DNA of 64,000 bases from Gordionus sp. m RMFG-2023. Taxonomy: Eukaryota > Nematomorpha > Gordioida > Chordodea > Parachordodidae. The notes beneath the pieces were generated by a model. That model saw nothing but the letters and a program-made list of their open reading frames with translations, was not told the DNA's origin and did no database searches. The position numbers and the translations under genes were made by a program. The stretch lies in the NCBI RefSeq assembly GCF_954871325.1, contig NC_088775.1:52057561-52121560 (forward strand), in the 5' to 3' direction. Positions 12,421-24,876 of the stretch are shown piece by piece (positions within the stretch are counted from its first letter, which is position 1; each line of letters begins with the position of its first letter).

Positions 12421-13219
12421 TTTGATATTAGACTTTCCTGTAAATCTTTTCCTTTTATACAGACACTTGGATCAATCACCATGTAGCAGACAAGGAACTT
12501 ATGGTCTGAATTAAATAGCACACGATGAAGAACTTTCACATTTTTAATCCAGTCACTCGTTGAACGATTATTTAAAAAGTAATCAATTTGTGATCTAGTA
12601 TTATGAGACGGACTGTAGTATGTCAATATGTCACGATGTTGGAAGAATGTATTGTTATCCTAAGGTCTAACTTAAGGCATATTTCTAATAACTTCTTACC
12701 TCCTACATCTAAATGAATATCTAAGGCTCCTGGACCCAACGATAAGTGATTTTTGATACCTCGACGCCCAACTTTGACATTAAAATCCCCTGCGATTAGG
12801 AGGTTTTCCCGTTTAGGTAAGGAATGTAAGTAATCCGATAGAAAAGGGAAAAACGCCTTTCTACTTATATACTGTGCTGGTATATAAACATTTACTATGT
12901 TTAACGTTTTACACTTGGTTTTTAACTTTATGTAGCATAACCTACTACATAAAGCCTCGAAATTAATTATATAGCGAGATAAATACTGTTTTATTATAAT
13001 ACTCACGCCCGACAATTTATCATTTGATTCACCAGAATTAAATAGGATATAGCCCCTACAAACTAGTTTATTGGTTTCCATCCGGTGGGTCTCTTGAATA
13101 CAAGCTATATCGATATCTAATGTATCTAAAAGGATCCTTAATTGATCAATTTTATCATCTGTCATAGACCTGATATTTAGAGATAACACATTCAAGTTTT
13201 CCGAAAAGAAATTCGTCAT
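12378..13219 (-). pseudogene. LINE endonuclease domain (APE-like)
   Basis: The endonuclease/exonuclease/phosphatase fold that nicks target DNA to prime reverse transcription. Visible catalytic motifs in order: NVLSLNIRSM (asparagine motif), CIQETHR (catalytic Glu), LLIAGDFNVKVGRRG (Asp/Asn pair), then, after a change of frame at about 12.62 kb, SQIDYFL and SDHKFLVCY with the catalytic Asp-His. All the expected motifs are present over roughly 240 residues, normal for the domain. The two frames overlap at 12623-12626, so a single indel separates them. The first Met is at 13219. The frame opens close to that point, consistent with a real translation start. Confidence 0.88.
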
Positions 13220-14509
13220 TTACAAATTATTTAACGAGTGTAAGGTAAGCGATATTAAAACAAGAGAAAAGAAAAATTAAATAAATTCAAATTCGGTATA
13301 TAACAAGAAAGAATATTAATATCTATTAAATTAATGTAATTCAATTGCTAGTTTGAAAGAAAATAATTACAAAACTTAAATTTATCTTCTAGCGTAAGAA
13401 TAATATTTTCTTTTTTACATAGTATTAATGAAAGGGAATCGGAGACATGTGCAAAAGTCGGAGAAACTTTATTCTTGGAAGGAGAGAAAAAAATTTTAAG
13501 AAAAAAAATAAATTCAATTTCAAAACAAATATATTAATACATATTAGCACATGTGCGTCGTAAATAATAAAAAATTTTAAAAAAATGTAAATCCTGAAAG
13601 AAAAAATATTTAAAAGTAAAAAAAAATTTATCAAAGTTAATTCTAATTCTAACGTTACTATAGAGATAAATTAACATTTATAAAATACTAGCGTTACTAA
13701 TTTAAAAGTAAAACTTTATGAAAATAAATTGTAAACGAACGTTACTACAAAGTAAGTAAAAGAAAAACAATTATAAATCGAACGTTAGTACATGATAAGT
13801 TAATAATTATGAAATCCTAGCGTTACGATTGACATACATTTACAAAACGAACGTTAATACAGAGATAGGTTAATAATTATGAAATCCTAGCGTTACTATC
13901 GACATACATTTACACATTTATTAACAATAACTTTCTTTTATTATGAAAAGAAATCTCCTTTTTATTTAGTAAATAATTAACTATCACATAATAAGAAACA
14001 ATTACCAGCCATTATTATGTAAGTTACTTTCCTATTCTTATATTTAGTGAAAAATTAGAAATCTCCTTTTTTATTTATTAAATAATTAACTATCACATCT
14101 TTCAATTTAATAAGTAATTAACTAACACATAATTAGATACAATTTACCAACCTTTATTATAAATTGCTTATCTAATCCTGAGTGGGTTTATAATTTACTA
14201 TTGGTACAAAAAAATATAAGTCAGAGTAATTAGAATAGGACTACTTACTAATGAGAGTTAATAATATACTATTAGCACTAAAAAATATAAAAGAGTAATT
14301 AGAAGAGGACTACCTACTAATGAGAGTTATTAATTAGCTAAGAAACTCTAAAAAATATAAAGTCAGATGTAATGAAAGGATAACTAGTAAGAAGAATAAC
14401 TAATAAGGGATAAGCATCAAGTTTAGTAATAAAATAAGTTGAAACTAACTAAAGTAATTATATATGTAAGAAGAGTAAAAACTACTATAAATTCAGGATT
14501 TTAAAGAAA
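13220..14509 (-). repeat. LINE 5' region with tandem repeats
   Basis: A non-coding stretch upstream of the LINE start. A ~75-bp unit with CCTAGCGTTAC and CGAACGTTA is repeated about four times at 13640-13910. A second looser repeat with ACTAATGAGAGTTA and AAAAAATATAA lies at 14200-14400. Tandem repeats in a LINE 5' region often act as promoter monomers; that role here is inference. Confidence 0.6.
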
Positions 14510-14514
14510 CTATC

Positions 14515-16740
14515 TGTAATATTTGGACGGTCCCCCAGTCTGAATGGGAAAAATACAGTCCGTGATCGGGGGTCCGGGATGGTCGATGACGGGATCCAGG
14601 GGGCCGGGTTTTATCGATTTAGTCCTGGAATCACTTGGACAACGTAGTTAAAATAATATTTTCAAAGTTTATTCAACAAAGTAAAATTACAAAAAAATAC
14701 CAATTTTCAAAACGAAAGAAAAATTATTAATGATCCAAAAAGGTGTTTTGTTTTCAACCTTTATAATTTTTAAAACAATGAGGAAAAAAAGTTGTTATTT
14801 AATCGCGATACAATCATTCATGAAACTGGTAAGAACCAGTTTCATATGCAATATAAAAATAAGGTATAATTTATCAATTTCATAACAAAATAAAGGAAGA
14901 TGGGAAAACAAAAGAAATAAGTTGTACGGGACAAGGGGGGGGGGAAGAACATAACACTCCTCCCCTCTTAAATCACTCCTCCCCTCTTAAATACGGCTAC
15001 CCGGCCGTCGGCGCCGATTTCATTCTTAATTCCTACAAAAATAAATAAAACGGCATTCGCCGTACCGCTGGTTTAGAGCGGATTTAATAACGAAGGTAGA
15101 TCCTACCTTAAGTCAATAAAATAAATAAAAGGGCATTCGCCGCACCGCTGGCTTAGAGCGGATTTAATAACGTAGGTAAACCCTACCTTAAGTCAATAAA
15201 ATAAATAAAACGGCATTCGCCGCACCGCTGGTTTAGAGCGGATTTAATTACGACTAAATTTTGAAAACACGTGGAGGTCATATAAAAAAAAGGGATTTGT
15301 AACAGGTGGATGACCACAAAAAAAAATAATATATATAAAATCAAAATACAATGTTTAAAAAAAAGGAGGGGAAAAAAGGTGTTTTTGTGGAAATACGGCA
15401 TTCTCCTCCCCGCTTAAATTGGGCTACCCCGGGGTGGTAGGTCCAAGAGATCATGTGGGTTATTTGAAATTTGTTGAGTCTGTTTGTACGCAGTCGTTTC
15501 GTCTGGTACGTTGGGTTGGGTCGTAGGTATATTTAGAGGAGTATACCGAGAGGAGTTATAATTGTTGAAAGTTTGTTTCATTGGGCAATTGTATTTATAA
15601 TGCCCCACGTTCCCGCAATTATAACAGGTTGGGTTATCATTCCGTGGGAAATTCCGACATGGGGGTTGATAGTAATTCTCTAAAGTTTGTGGGGTGTTTT
15701 GTACATGCATATACTTTGTGGGTATGTTTATTTGGTTGCTGTAGGCGTGGTTCGTCGCATTATTTTGGTTAAGCGCTTCGGCCATATCCCAGGTTTGCGC
15801 AATTTTTAGCTTCCCTTTAAACGTCGTTATATTATCGGACGTGATTACGTGACCTCTTATTCCGGAGGATTGTATCCCCGCTCCGAATTGGGAGGACAGG
15901 AAAAGGTCCCAGCTGGGGCCTAGATCGCACTGTGAGGCCAAAGCTTTCAAAGCTTCCGCATATTCAGTAATCGTTCAGCCCTCTTGCTGGATGCGTTGAC
16001 GAAGCTTGTTGATTGATAGACCTTTGTTGTTATTATTGTTTCCCAAAATCGCTTTTACGTCCTCTATTGACATTTCCAACATAGGCCTTGGTGCAAAGGC
16101 TAATTTTAATTTTGAATATAGGCTGTGACCGCATGATGATAAGAATAAGGATAGTAAATTTGCCTCAGGTTGATGCGGTGGATAAGCATAAAACGTTCGA
16201 GGTAATGATCTGTTGGTTCTTCCGGGTCGTAGATTATCGAATGTACTTTGGGCGCCAGTGTAATATTTGGACCTTAGTATTTGGACCGATGGGTCCCCCA
16301 GTCTGAATGGGAAAAATACAGTCCGTGATCGGGGGTCCGGGATGGTCGATGACGGGATCCAGGGGGCCGGGTTTTATCGATTTAGTCCTGGAATCACTTG
16401 GACAACGTAGTTAAAATAATATTTTCAAAGTTTATTCAACAAAGTAAAATTACAGAAAAATATCAATTTTCAAAACGAAAGAAAAATAATTAATGATCCA
16501 AAAAGGTGTTTTGTTTTCAACCTTTATAATTTTTAAAACAATGAGGAAAAAAAGATGTTATTTAATCGCGATACAATCATTCATGAAACTGGTAAGAACC
16601 AGTTTCAAATGCAATATAAAAATAAGGTATAATATATCAATTTCATAACAAAATAAAGGAAGATGGGAAAACAAAAGAAACAAGTGGAGAAAAAAAAGAA
16701 ATAAGTTGTACGGGACAAGGGGGGGGGGTAGAACATAACA
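14515..16740 (-). mobile_element. Short LTR retroelement, gag-only, fossil
   Basis: Near-identical direct repeats at 14515-14956 and 16259-16740 start TGTAATATTTGG and end CATAACA, flanked by the 5-bp duplication CTATC (14510-14514 and 16741-16745). The orientation is minus. A primer-site-like TGGCGCC adjoins the 5' LTR at about 16251-16258, and a purine tract adjoins the 3' LTR at about 14957. The interior is only ~1.3 kb, with a gag-like frame (15414-15950) carrying a CCHC knuckle (CYNCGNVGHYKYNC) and no protease, RT or integrase. It is broken or non-autonomous, and would have needed enzymes from a relative. Similar LTRs and a perfect duplication suggest a fairly recent insertion. The host site is the LINE 5' region. 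Confidence 0.92.
15030..15250. repeat. ~90-bp tandem repeat inside the LTR element
   Basis: Three copies of a unit containing GGCATTCGCCG, CCGCTGG and TTAGAGCGGATTTAAT. It is GC-richer than its surroundings and lies between the gag-like frame and the 3' LTR. Confidence 0.8.
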
Positions 16741-16745
16741 CTATC

Positions 16746-17140
16746 TAAAACAACTCCTGTAGTAAAAGGGCAATGACCAAATAAGCAACTACTAATTCTA
16801 AAAAACTATAAATTAGGACAAAATAAAATCAGAACTTAAAAGATGCAATAATGAAGGAAAACTATTTACTAAACTATTAGTGGTTGTCACTATCAGTTTG
16901 ATATTAAAAGATAAATTGAGAAACTGAGAAAAGACAAAAACCTACTGTAAAATTTAGAATTTAAATACTATCTAAGACTACTCTTAGATTAAGAAATGAT
17001 AATGGCTAATTAATCAACTAATTTATTTTACTATAAATCTTATAAGGGCATAATATAATCTAAGATCCAATTGTATTTGGAAAAGATAGCATAATAAGAA
17101 TAAAGTAAGCAAATATAATATATAAAAGCACTTATCCTTT
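16746..17140. repeat. Continuation of the LINE 5' repeat region
   Basis: Sequence such as ACTATCTAAAACAACTCC and ACTATCTAAGACTACTC resembles the flank just left of the LTR element (near 14480-14510). This supports insertion of that element into a pre-existing repeat block. No ORF. Confidence 0.5.
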
Positions 17141-19421
17141 AATTTGAATATCCTTCACTATCTTCAAAATATTAGTATTTTCAAAATATATAAACATATG
17201 ATTTCCTTCTGAAAAATTCATTTTTCTAGTTTTACCAGTATTGTTATTCATGTAATCAGTTTTCTGTAATTAATAATGCTTTATCTAATGTTAGAATTTC
17301 TTGACTTAATATTCTATTGTACATAACAGAACGTTCTGTAGAATTCAGGAATATCTGTTGAGATTTTTGATTATCATTATTATCTTTATTTGATGTGGCA
17401 ATATTATGTTTAGGGTGCATTTTTAAAAACGCTTAAATTTTATTCATTATTTATCACACTCAATCTGGTCTGCATAATCATCGAAATTTTTGCTAAAGTT
17501 CAGTTTGTTAGGAATCATATTCATCAGACATCATAAATATTGATTCATATGTTATATTTGCAGTACCATTTTTGGTGATATATATGTATGGTCAATATTT
17601 AAATTCATTCATTTAATTTGTATTTTATAAATTTAAAAAAAAAATTTTTTTTTACGTTCAAAAATATTTTTATAATTAACTTATTTTTGAGACTGCTCTA
17701 TTTTCACTTTAATCATTATGGATTTATAGTCTCTCTTCAATAGGGGCGACTGATTTCATTAGAAGAGTAAATTTGTCTATAATATTCATGGTTTCCTGAT
17801 CACCCAGGTTATATTAGGAGATAACATATAAATCCTTGTTATTCTATCAGTTTTTTAGAATTTCTCACCAAGTAATTGGTAACTTTGAACTCCATCTCAA
17901 GTAATTGGTAACTTTGAACTCCATCTCAAGTTTTTGGAGGCCCAAGATGGGGGCAACATAGTAAGAAGATATTTTTTTCCTTCTAAATAAATAATTTCAT
18001 AATTATGTCTTAAATGTCCAAGAAGTTTATTATTTTGTATATCAGGCTCAGGAAAGCTGATTTTTAATATTTTTTTTAACTAATAATTTCGTTATTATTT
18101 TGTTTTGCGAATAATTCTTTTTATTGGGAATTGGCCCAATTCTTTCAGCGATGTATTTACTATATGCAAGGTTGAACTAGATGGGCTGGTTCAGGCTCTT
18201 CATTCTCAAATATCCTCAATAGATTCCATCTTTATCAAATATAAGCAACATGTGTGACATAAATAATGATTGAACTATGTTAATAGACTTTAGATTATTT
18301 AATAATGCTTGGTGTCACCTAGTTTTATATATTTAAAATAATCATTATAATTATTAAAAATTCAGAAGAAATTAAGATGGTTCCAATCCATGCATTTAAT
18401 CTAAATTAACTTTTTTTAGACTTTTTTAAATAGCCTTATTCTACAGCATGGAAATCCCTACATAAAGATTTCATAAAAGATTTTTACAATATCAACATAT
18501 CAAGTGTAATAAAAATATCAATTTTTACTAAATTATAAAAAAAAATTAAAAGTCAATAAATAAATATTTTTTTAAATCTTATGCTCTTTTCAAATCATTA
18601 ATTGATGAAATTAAATTTCCTATTTATCGATTTAAGAATAACAGAAAGAAAAATAAATATGCTGATACCATAAAAATCTTTAATTTTTTAATATATTTTA
18701 AATCAGATTGGTTGGAGAAATATATTTTTTAAGTAATCTCTGATCCAACCTTACAAAAATATGTTTAATTGAGGGTTCAGGTTCAAATAATCCGGTCGAT
18801 TACAATTTGTAAATCCCTATACAATAATATACATCAATAAATTGCTAAAATTATTTGAACGAAAAGACGCAATTAATTTTTTTTTGATTAAACAGTTTAA
18901 TATAAAGGTAATAAACATTCCTAGCCAATATCAACATCCAAAAAATTCCCTTATCAACATTGTTACTTTTTTCATATAAAAATTTTTTTTTTAATTTTCC
19001 AATATATAATTTTATGGGCTATAAGATGATATATATTGGGACTCTATCATAATATCTTAACTTGCTGGAATTGTAATCTATATATTCTAGTTCTATATCT
19101 TCTTTTTCAAAAAAATTATTTCTTCAATTTAATTTTTAGTATGAATGTTGCTCATTTTAATAAAATAGGATGAAACATATAAGATTTTTATTCTGTTCTT
19201 GAACTCGAATAATTAATATTAGAGATTAATTATGGATTTATATTTAAAATATAATATAATAAAAAATATTTATTTGAAATGGTAATAAATACAAAAAATG
19301 CATAACAACTTATCATAGTTCAAAAAGTTAATATAAATTTCCGATTTCTTATAAATATATAATTTTTTAATTCAATCATTTTTTTATCAAATCTAAAATA
19401 CCAATTCAATTTTTTATCTAT
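17141..19421. other. Gene-poor AT-rich region
   Basis: No convincing gene. A short minus-strand frame of about 54 codons (17423 down to about 17262, Asn/Gln/Ser-rich) lies upstream of the LINE but matches nothing I know. A 29-bp perfect duplication occupies 17870-17898 and 17899-17927. The rest is A/T-rich with long homopolymers. Confidence 0.4.
17870..17927. repeat. 29-bp direct duplication
   Basis: Two adjacent identical copies of a unit starting AAGTAATTGGTAACTTTG. Confidence 0.9.
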
Positions 19422-19721
19422 ATGTATATTACAAGCATCCTTATTCAAGAACATAAGAAATCTGTTGAATCTCCCTCTACTTTCTCCGAGAATTTGGAAG
19501 GCATTTTTAAGGGCAATAAAAAATCAGTCGCTACCTTCGATAAAATACCCAAACAATTGCGTTACAAGAAAAAGAATAGGAAGAAAAACAAGGATCATAC
19601 TTCCCGGAGCCTGAGTGTATCGGCTCCTTCTAGTGGGACTGATTCTAGCGAGGAAACATTAAACAAATTGGCCGGTAAGTTGAAGAAGATGCTCAACGTA
19701 TCCTCATCCCCTGGGGATTGA
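19422..19721 (+). CDS. Possible terminal exon, Lys/Ser-rich protein of unknown function
   Basis: A 99-codon frame with base composition clearly less AT-rich than the kilobases around it. Residues: a charged N-terminal part (EHKKSVESPSTFSENLEGIF), a strongly basic run near residues 48-62 (LRYKKKNRKKNKDH) that could be a nuclear-localisation signal, then Ser-rich sequence and a possible short helix NKLAGKLKKMLN. No domain recognised. It is preceded by a pyrimidine-rich tract (TTCAATTTTTTATCTATATG) and could be a last exon whose acceptor lies near 19420. It is followed by a small hairpin at 19803-19828. It could be host or a transposon fragment. Confidence 0.35.
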   Translation: MYITSILIQEHKKSVESPSTFSENLEGIFKGNKKSVATFDKIPKQLRYKKKNRKKNKDHTSRSLSVSAPSSGTDSSEETLNKLAGKLKKMLNVSSSPGD

Positions 19722-19802
19722 AATTTCGGGTCCTATTTATTAAAATTCCTTTTTAGTATAAACAGTCTATTTATTCCGACCCGCGATTCAGAGATATATT
19801 AT

Positions 19803-19828
19803 AAACAGCTTGATTCGGGAAGCTGTTT
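19803..19828. other. Perfect 8-bp-stem hairpin downstream of the 19.4-kb ORF
   Basis: AAACAGCT and AGCTGTTT pair around a 10-base loop (TGATTCGGGA), followed by TTTGC. It lies 80 bp after the stop of the ORF. Possible RNA 3'-end structure; function unknown. Confidence 0.4.
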
Positions 19829-20730
19829 TTGCTATTTTGATTTTTCTCTTAGGTTTTTTTAGATCATCTTAAATAACAAAAAGATTGAGAGAGATGCTTG
19901 TTGAAAATTTTGTTAAAAAATAATAATTCCTCATTTTTAATGTTTACAGTTAAAGGCTTTATAAGTTAACAGATGATTACGCGGTTTTAGAACTAGTTTC
20001 ATATCTTAAATAATTTAATCAATATTGTTGTTAATACAGATTATGAACCCTTAAAAAAAATAAAACTGTATTGCTTTGTTTATCATCATCAAAATGCCAT
20101 TATTTATTTTCCGCATAATTTTAAAATTATTTATAAAAGAAAAATAAAAAATGGATTATCTAATTTATAATCTCCATAATATATAAGTGATCGATTTCCT
20201 ATCTTCTTTATTTTAATTTTATCTCTCATCTTTCCTATCATCTTAATGTTATAAAATTTGAGGGATACTATATAACCTAATGTTAAATTTTCGATTTAGG
20301 TAAAGCAAATAAGTAATCATTTATTAATCTTATATTATCATAAGGTAATGCAAATAAGTAACAATTTATTAATGATCTATCTATAAAATATATATAGTCT
20401 ATATATTTTTTATCTAAATAAACAATTATCCAAAATTGGAAGAAAAATGATATTTTAAGTTATGCCTAGATAGAATAACCAAATATAAGAATAATAATAG
20501 CTGTTTTTAATTAAAAGAAAATATGAGAACACTAAATCGAATATAATAATATCCATTTTCAATTTATACAAAAATGAAAAAATTCAAAAACGAATTTAAC
20601 TTACTATAAATAAAAGATTTATTCAAGTTAATTTGAATATTGAATCTTAAAATAAAAAGAATTAATTGGTTAGCAAAAATATGTGTTGTGTGAGTATCTA
20701 ACAGTAAATTTATAATTGAGTTTCAATAAA
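19829..20730. other. AT-rich sequence, nothing recognised
   Basis: No ORF, repeat family or RNA gene recognised. It includes a short local duplication GCAAATAAGTAA with CATTTATTAAT/AATTTATTAAT near 20306-20375. Confidence 0.4.
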
Positions 20731-20734
20731 TATA

Positions 20735-21240
20735 TGTACAAGGACCCGAACTTTTATTTATAACCGTTCGGTTTGGTTACGGTTCTATATATAAAGATTA
20801 CGGTTCGATTACTATAAAAATTTATAAAGGTTCATTGCTGTTATAAAAAAAATTTTAAATTATTAATCAAGCAACACCATTATGATTTTAATTAATAATT
20901 ATGAATATTATATATTAAAATTTTCCATCACTTAAGTATATATTGTTTATTTACAAAATAGATGTAATTAATTTATTTTTATTATAAGTATCTATCTATG
21001 AATAATATATAAGAATTATAACTCTATACAAGAATTTATTGTTTTTATTCATTTTAACCCTGATCGACTGCTCAGTAGAAATATTATGGTTAGATTTCGA
21101 TATTGAGGCCAAAAAAGATTTAGAAAGCTTTAATATTTTTATGGTTAGGGATTCATGTTCCTTAGAATTATGTCTTTTCAAATGAGTTTCATGGTCATTT
21201 TTAAGTATGATTTTGCACTTATCTTTATTACAGGTTAATT
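20735..21240 (-). mobile_element. hAT remnant with BED zinc finger
   Basis: At 20755-20830 there are GTTCGGTTTGGTTACGGTTC-type repeats like the ends of the fold-back MITEs at 33414 and 42383. On the minus strand, 21240-20996 encodes CNKDKCKII then HETHLKRH, a BED-type C-x4-C...H-x4-H finger as found at the N-terminus of hAT transposases. No catalytic part follows. It is a short truncated remnant; the termini are not defined. Confidence 0.55.
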
Positions 21241-21655
21241 CATTTAAGAGAATATTATAAGTAAAAAGGAACGGAAATGTTTAACTCATGCGGACCATTT
21301 AAATTTTTTCTATAGAAAAATAAAACAATAAAAAATATGAGGTCAGACGAGCAAACAAATATTCTAAGAGTATGATATTGATTTAGAATTCAACATCAAT
21401 TTATAAAGCCACATCATATGGATATTATTAGTTAAGATTAAAAATTTCATAAATATATGAAATAATATAAAAAAACAGATTTGAACAACTTTGAAAATAC
21501 TTGCATTTCAAGACAACACAAAATCTACTTTTCATAATATAGGCTATTACAATACTAATGCTTTAAAATATACTCAAATGCCAAAAGTCAATAAATAATA
21601 TATAAAATTAAACATTATAAATTTGGTTATTTTAAAATTTATATGGGAATAATGG
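21241..21655. other. AT-rich spacer
   Basis: Nothing recognised in this stretch. Confidence 0.4.
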
Positions 21656-23010
21656 CCCTTCTATATAATATTCCTTGTCAAATCAATCAAAATTGGCACA
21701 TTTTCGGCCGACCCCTTTTAAAATTGTTATAAATTTCTGGAATTATTTAGATAGGTAAATATATGAGAAAGTCATTTATTTTAGCTCGTTAGTACACCTG
21801 GTTTCCGAGATGTCTGGGCTCAAAGGTGCAAAAAAGAGATTTTGGAATCTATATAATTTTTAAAATGCTTATATCTTAAAAACTATTTATAGTAAAGAAA
21901 TATATAATATATCAAATTGTAGGTAAAAAGAATCTCTAAAGGGCTATTAAAAAATAATAAAGATTGGTGCCAATTTGAGCCGTTAACTTCCAATTTACCT
22001 ATTTTGCTTTACCTGTGCTTTTAAGCAAAAAAGGGAGTTTGATTTAGAAATTTTTTTATGCATTTTATTTTGACACCTTTGCTAAATATATATACGATGT
22101 CAAAACCTTGGGGGATGCTATCAAATCTTTCAAAATCTACATTTTCATTAAAAATGAAAAAAAAAATAGCGCTTATGGTTAAAAATATTATTCTTAAGGA
22201 AAATGAAAATATTAATACATATATAAGAAATGTGATAAAAATTTACAGTTCTACCCCCCCACCATCCTTAAAAAGTTTTACATTTTTTAGATCTCTACTT
22301 TGCTACTATAACGAATGACTTAATGACTCGATAATTTATAACAGCTGCATTAAAAAAGAATATTCTAGTAGGCATATTATCGATTATATTTTACTATCAT
22401 ATTATTTTACAAAATAAACTGTTTAAAACGATCTATCTTTCTGCATAATATTTTTAACTTGCCCTTTCAGATTATTTTTAAACAATCGTCTGTCTACCAA
22501 TAACATTCAGGATTTTGAGAGTGCAAAAACATATACTCTAGGTACAGATAATTTTATTCTATATAATAGATGGACTTACCAAATATTAAAATATCAAAAT
22601 GTTGCCCATTTAATCTAAAAAAACATGCATATTATCGCAATAATCTAACCCTAGATGACCCAAAAAAATTTATCAATCAATTTTTTTTCTATAATGAATA
22701 ATAGTGAAAAGATTCAAGTCCAAAAAAGATTAATTTACGAGAGCTATATCTTAAATTTAAAGATATTCATTCAAATATTAAAATTGAATTCTCTAAATTT
22801 TGTAATTTTCGTCCCGAGAATTGTTTTGTTGGCAGAAACGGGACCCATTCAATATGTGTATGCCCCATTCATCAAAACACAAAATAATGCTGATGAGTTT
22901 GCCCAAAATGACTATAAATGAAGATTTAATTAAGATTACATATTTGGATATATTGCCAAAAATATGCATTGTGCTCAATGCCCTTGATCTTCTAATTTAA
23001 AGACCATGAT
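21656..23010 (+). pseudogene. Decayed transposon-type protein with a GTHSICVC-x3-HQN motif
   Basis: Plus-strand pieces in several frames. The clearest runs from about 22700 to 22990: INLRELYLKFKDIHS, then FSKFCNFRPENCFVG, then GTHSICVCPIHQN with clustered Cys and His. I have seen the order LKE-Y-FK, SKF-LRP-C, GTHSVCVC-HQN repeatedly in uncharacterised proteins of cnidarians and arthropods that behave as multicopy elements. The superfamily name is not known to me. Upstream pieces (22058-22318, and 22440-22600 with SAKTYTLGTDNFILYNRW) may belong to the same protein. Many stops and frame changes make it non-functional. Confidence 0.45.
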
Positions 23011-24876
23011 AAGTGAAATATTATAATTAACCAGATATCATAGAGATTCTGAAAAGAAAAAGATGAAATTAATACGGAAAATATAAATAGGGGATTTGAA
23101 AATGATGAAATTGATATAAGAGATATGATTAAGTGTATAGTAATAAAGGAAATAGAAATTGAAAATATTAAGAAAAAGAAATTTGAAAGGAAAAATTTAG
23201 AAAAGAAAATAAAGTGAAAGAAAAAATGGAAATGCCTAGAAATGTTGAAGAATTGGAATTGGGTAAAATTATAAAAATGGAGGGGAAGAAGATGAAGTGG
23301 TTGAGATTTGTAAAATGGAAAAAAAGGATATGGAGAAAATTACAAGAAGAAAAATTGAGGAAATGAGAAAAGGAATAGACGAAGAAATGGAGTGAAAAGG
23401 GAAGTAGAAGAAATTGAAAATAAAGAGAAATTATAATAGGAAATGGAAAGAATCGAATAAGAAGAAATTTAAAAAAAGGAAATTAAGGAAGTAATAAAGA
23501 GAGAGAAGAAGGATATAAAAAAAAGGGAATGAGAAGAAAAAGGAAAAAAATGAGGGGGGGGGGGGGGGTAGAAAAAGTTGAAGCAAAAAAATGGGAAATT
23601 TTTAGATTGTATGTAGAAAAAATTAGAATGAAATTAAAAGATATTGAGGAGCAGATAAAAAAAATGAAACTGAGCTTAAATATGAAAATAATAGGGCAAA
23701 ATTTATATCAAGGAGAAAAGATCGTAGATATTGGCAGATGATAATGGGAACGAGGGGAGTCGTATTTTCTTTCCCAAAAATATAGTCATATTAGCTGAGA
23801 TTGTAATGAAAGAATAATGCAGAGAGCTCTACCAATTGTCTGTGGAAGATGTGGAATTACTGATCATAATGTGGATATTAAATTGGATGATAATGTAATA
23901 CCTAAGGAATTAAAAATTGAACGAAATAATGCCAAAGACTTGTTTCCGATGCAGAAATATTGGTCATTATGCGCGGGATTGTCCTAGCATGACTGTATTA
24001 TAGTGATAGGGCAACTTTTGGAATTATTACATCGAAAACCCTATTGAACAAAAAAAACATAATATCAAAAAATACATTAAATTTTAAAAATAAAATGGGA
24101 ATCAAAAGGAGAAAGTAGTACTGATTATAATATTAATTATGATGTGAGAAGTGGAAAATAAAGAAATTACTATATCAGTCATGGGGTTTGAGGAATTTTA
24201 TAGATTATGACCGAATAAGCATATAAAGATGAAATGACAGTAAAACACTTAAATGAAGCTGAAATTGTGGTCTTATAGGAAGGGTAAATTTACCAGTGTT
24301 AATAAAAGAGGCAATGCATTTTTTTGGATCTTTAGAGAAGAAAATGCGTTATGGGATGGAATTGGATATCGAACATTTTTAAGGAAAAGAGTAAAACTGA
24401 AAATCTTTCAAGTTACGTTTCAGGAATTACAGTAAATGTGGAAATTAAGGAGGAAAATATGCCAATGGGTTTAAAATTTTAGATAATAAAAATGTGGTAA
24501 ATAATCAAGAAATAGGAAAAATTCGGAATTAGGTATTGTTTTAAAAACTGAGATAAGTAAATAATGAAAGGAATTTAATTAGAATATAAAAAGCGATATG
24601 GAAAAAATGAAGAAATCGGTTTTATGGAAAATAAAGTTCAGGATAAGTGATAAAATTGAAAATGTTGTAAATAATATTTTGGAAATCACGGAAGATGTAA
24701 AAAAGATGGATGGGAAATTTGACAGGGTATGCCTGAAATTTCAGATATTAAATGTGAAGGGGATATGTTATATATTAAAGAAAGATAATTCTTGATTTGG
24801 AAGTCTATAATATTTCTAATAAATTGGAATGTTGCAGATGAGTGATTTATCTTAGAAATAAATATGGGAAATTGGT

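Larger units (their letters stand above)
9677..13219 (-). mobile_element. APE-type LINE (non-LTR retrotransposon)
   Basis: Reading on the minus strand: an apurinic-like endonuclease (13219-12378), a linker (12420-11941), reverse transcriptase (11922-about 10566) and a C-terminal region (10157-9677). There is no ORF1 upstream. A single APE-RT polyprotein, together with the C-terminal pattern LYYGVETW, FINKCLRYI and GHIIRH, suggests the RTE/BovB side of the LINE tree, but the clade is inferred from memory of motifs. The coding region is interrupted by frame changes at about 12.62, 12.4 and 11.93 kb, by a stop at the end of the RT frame near 10.72 kb, and by the MITE at 10166-10565. Confidence 0.9.

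Noticed and set aside
19803-19828. Hairpin as a bacterial-type terminator
   Set aside because: The window is plainly eukaryotic and the T run after the stem is short; kept only as an unexplained structure.
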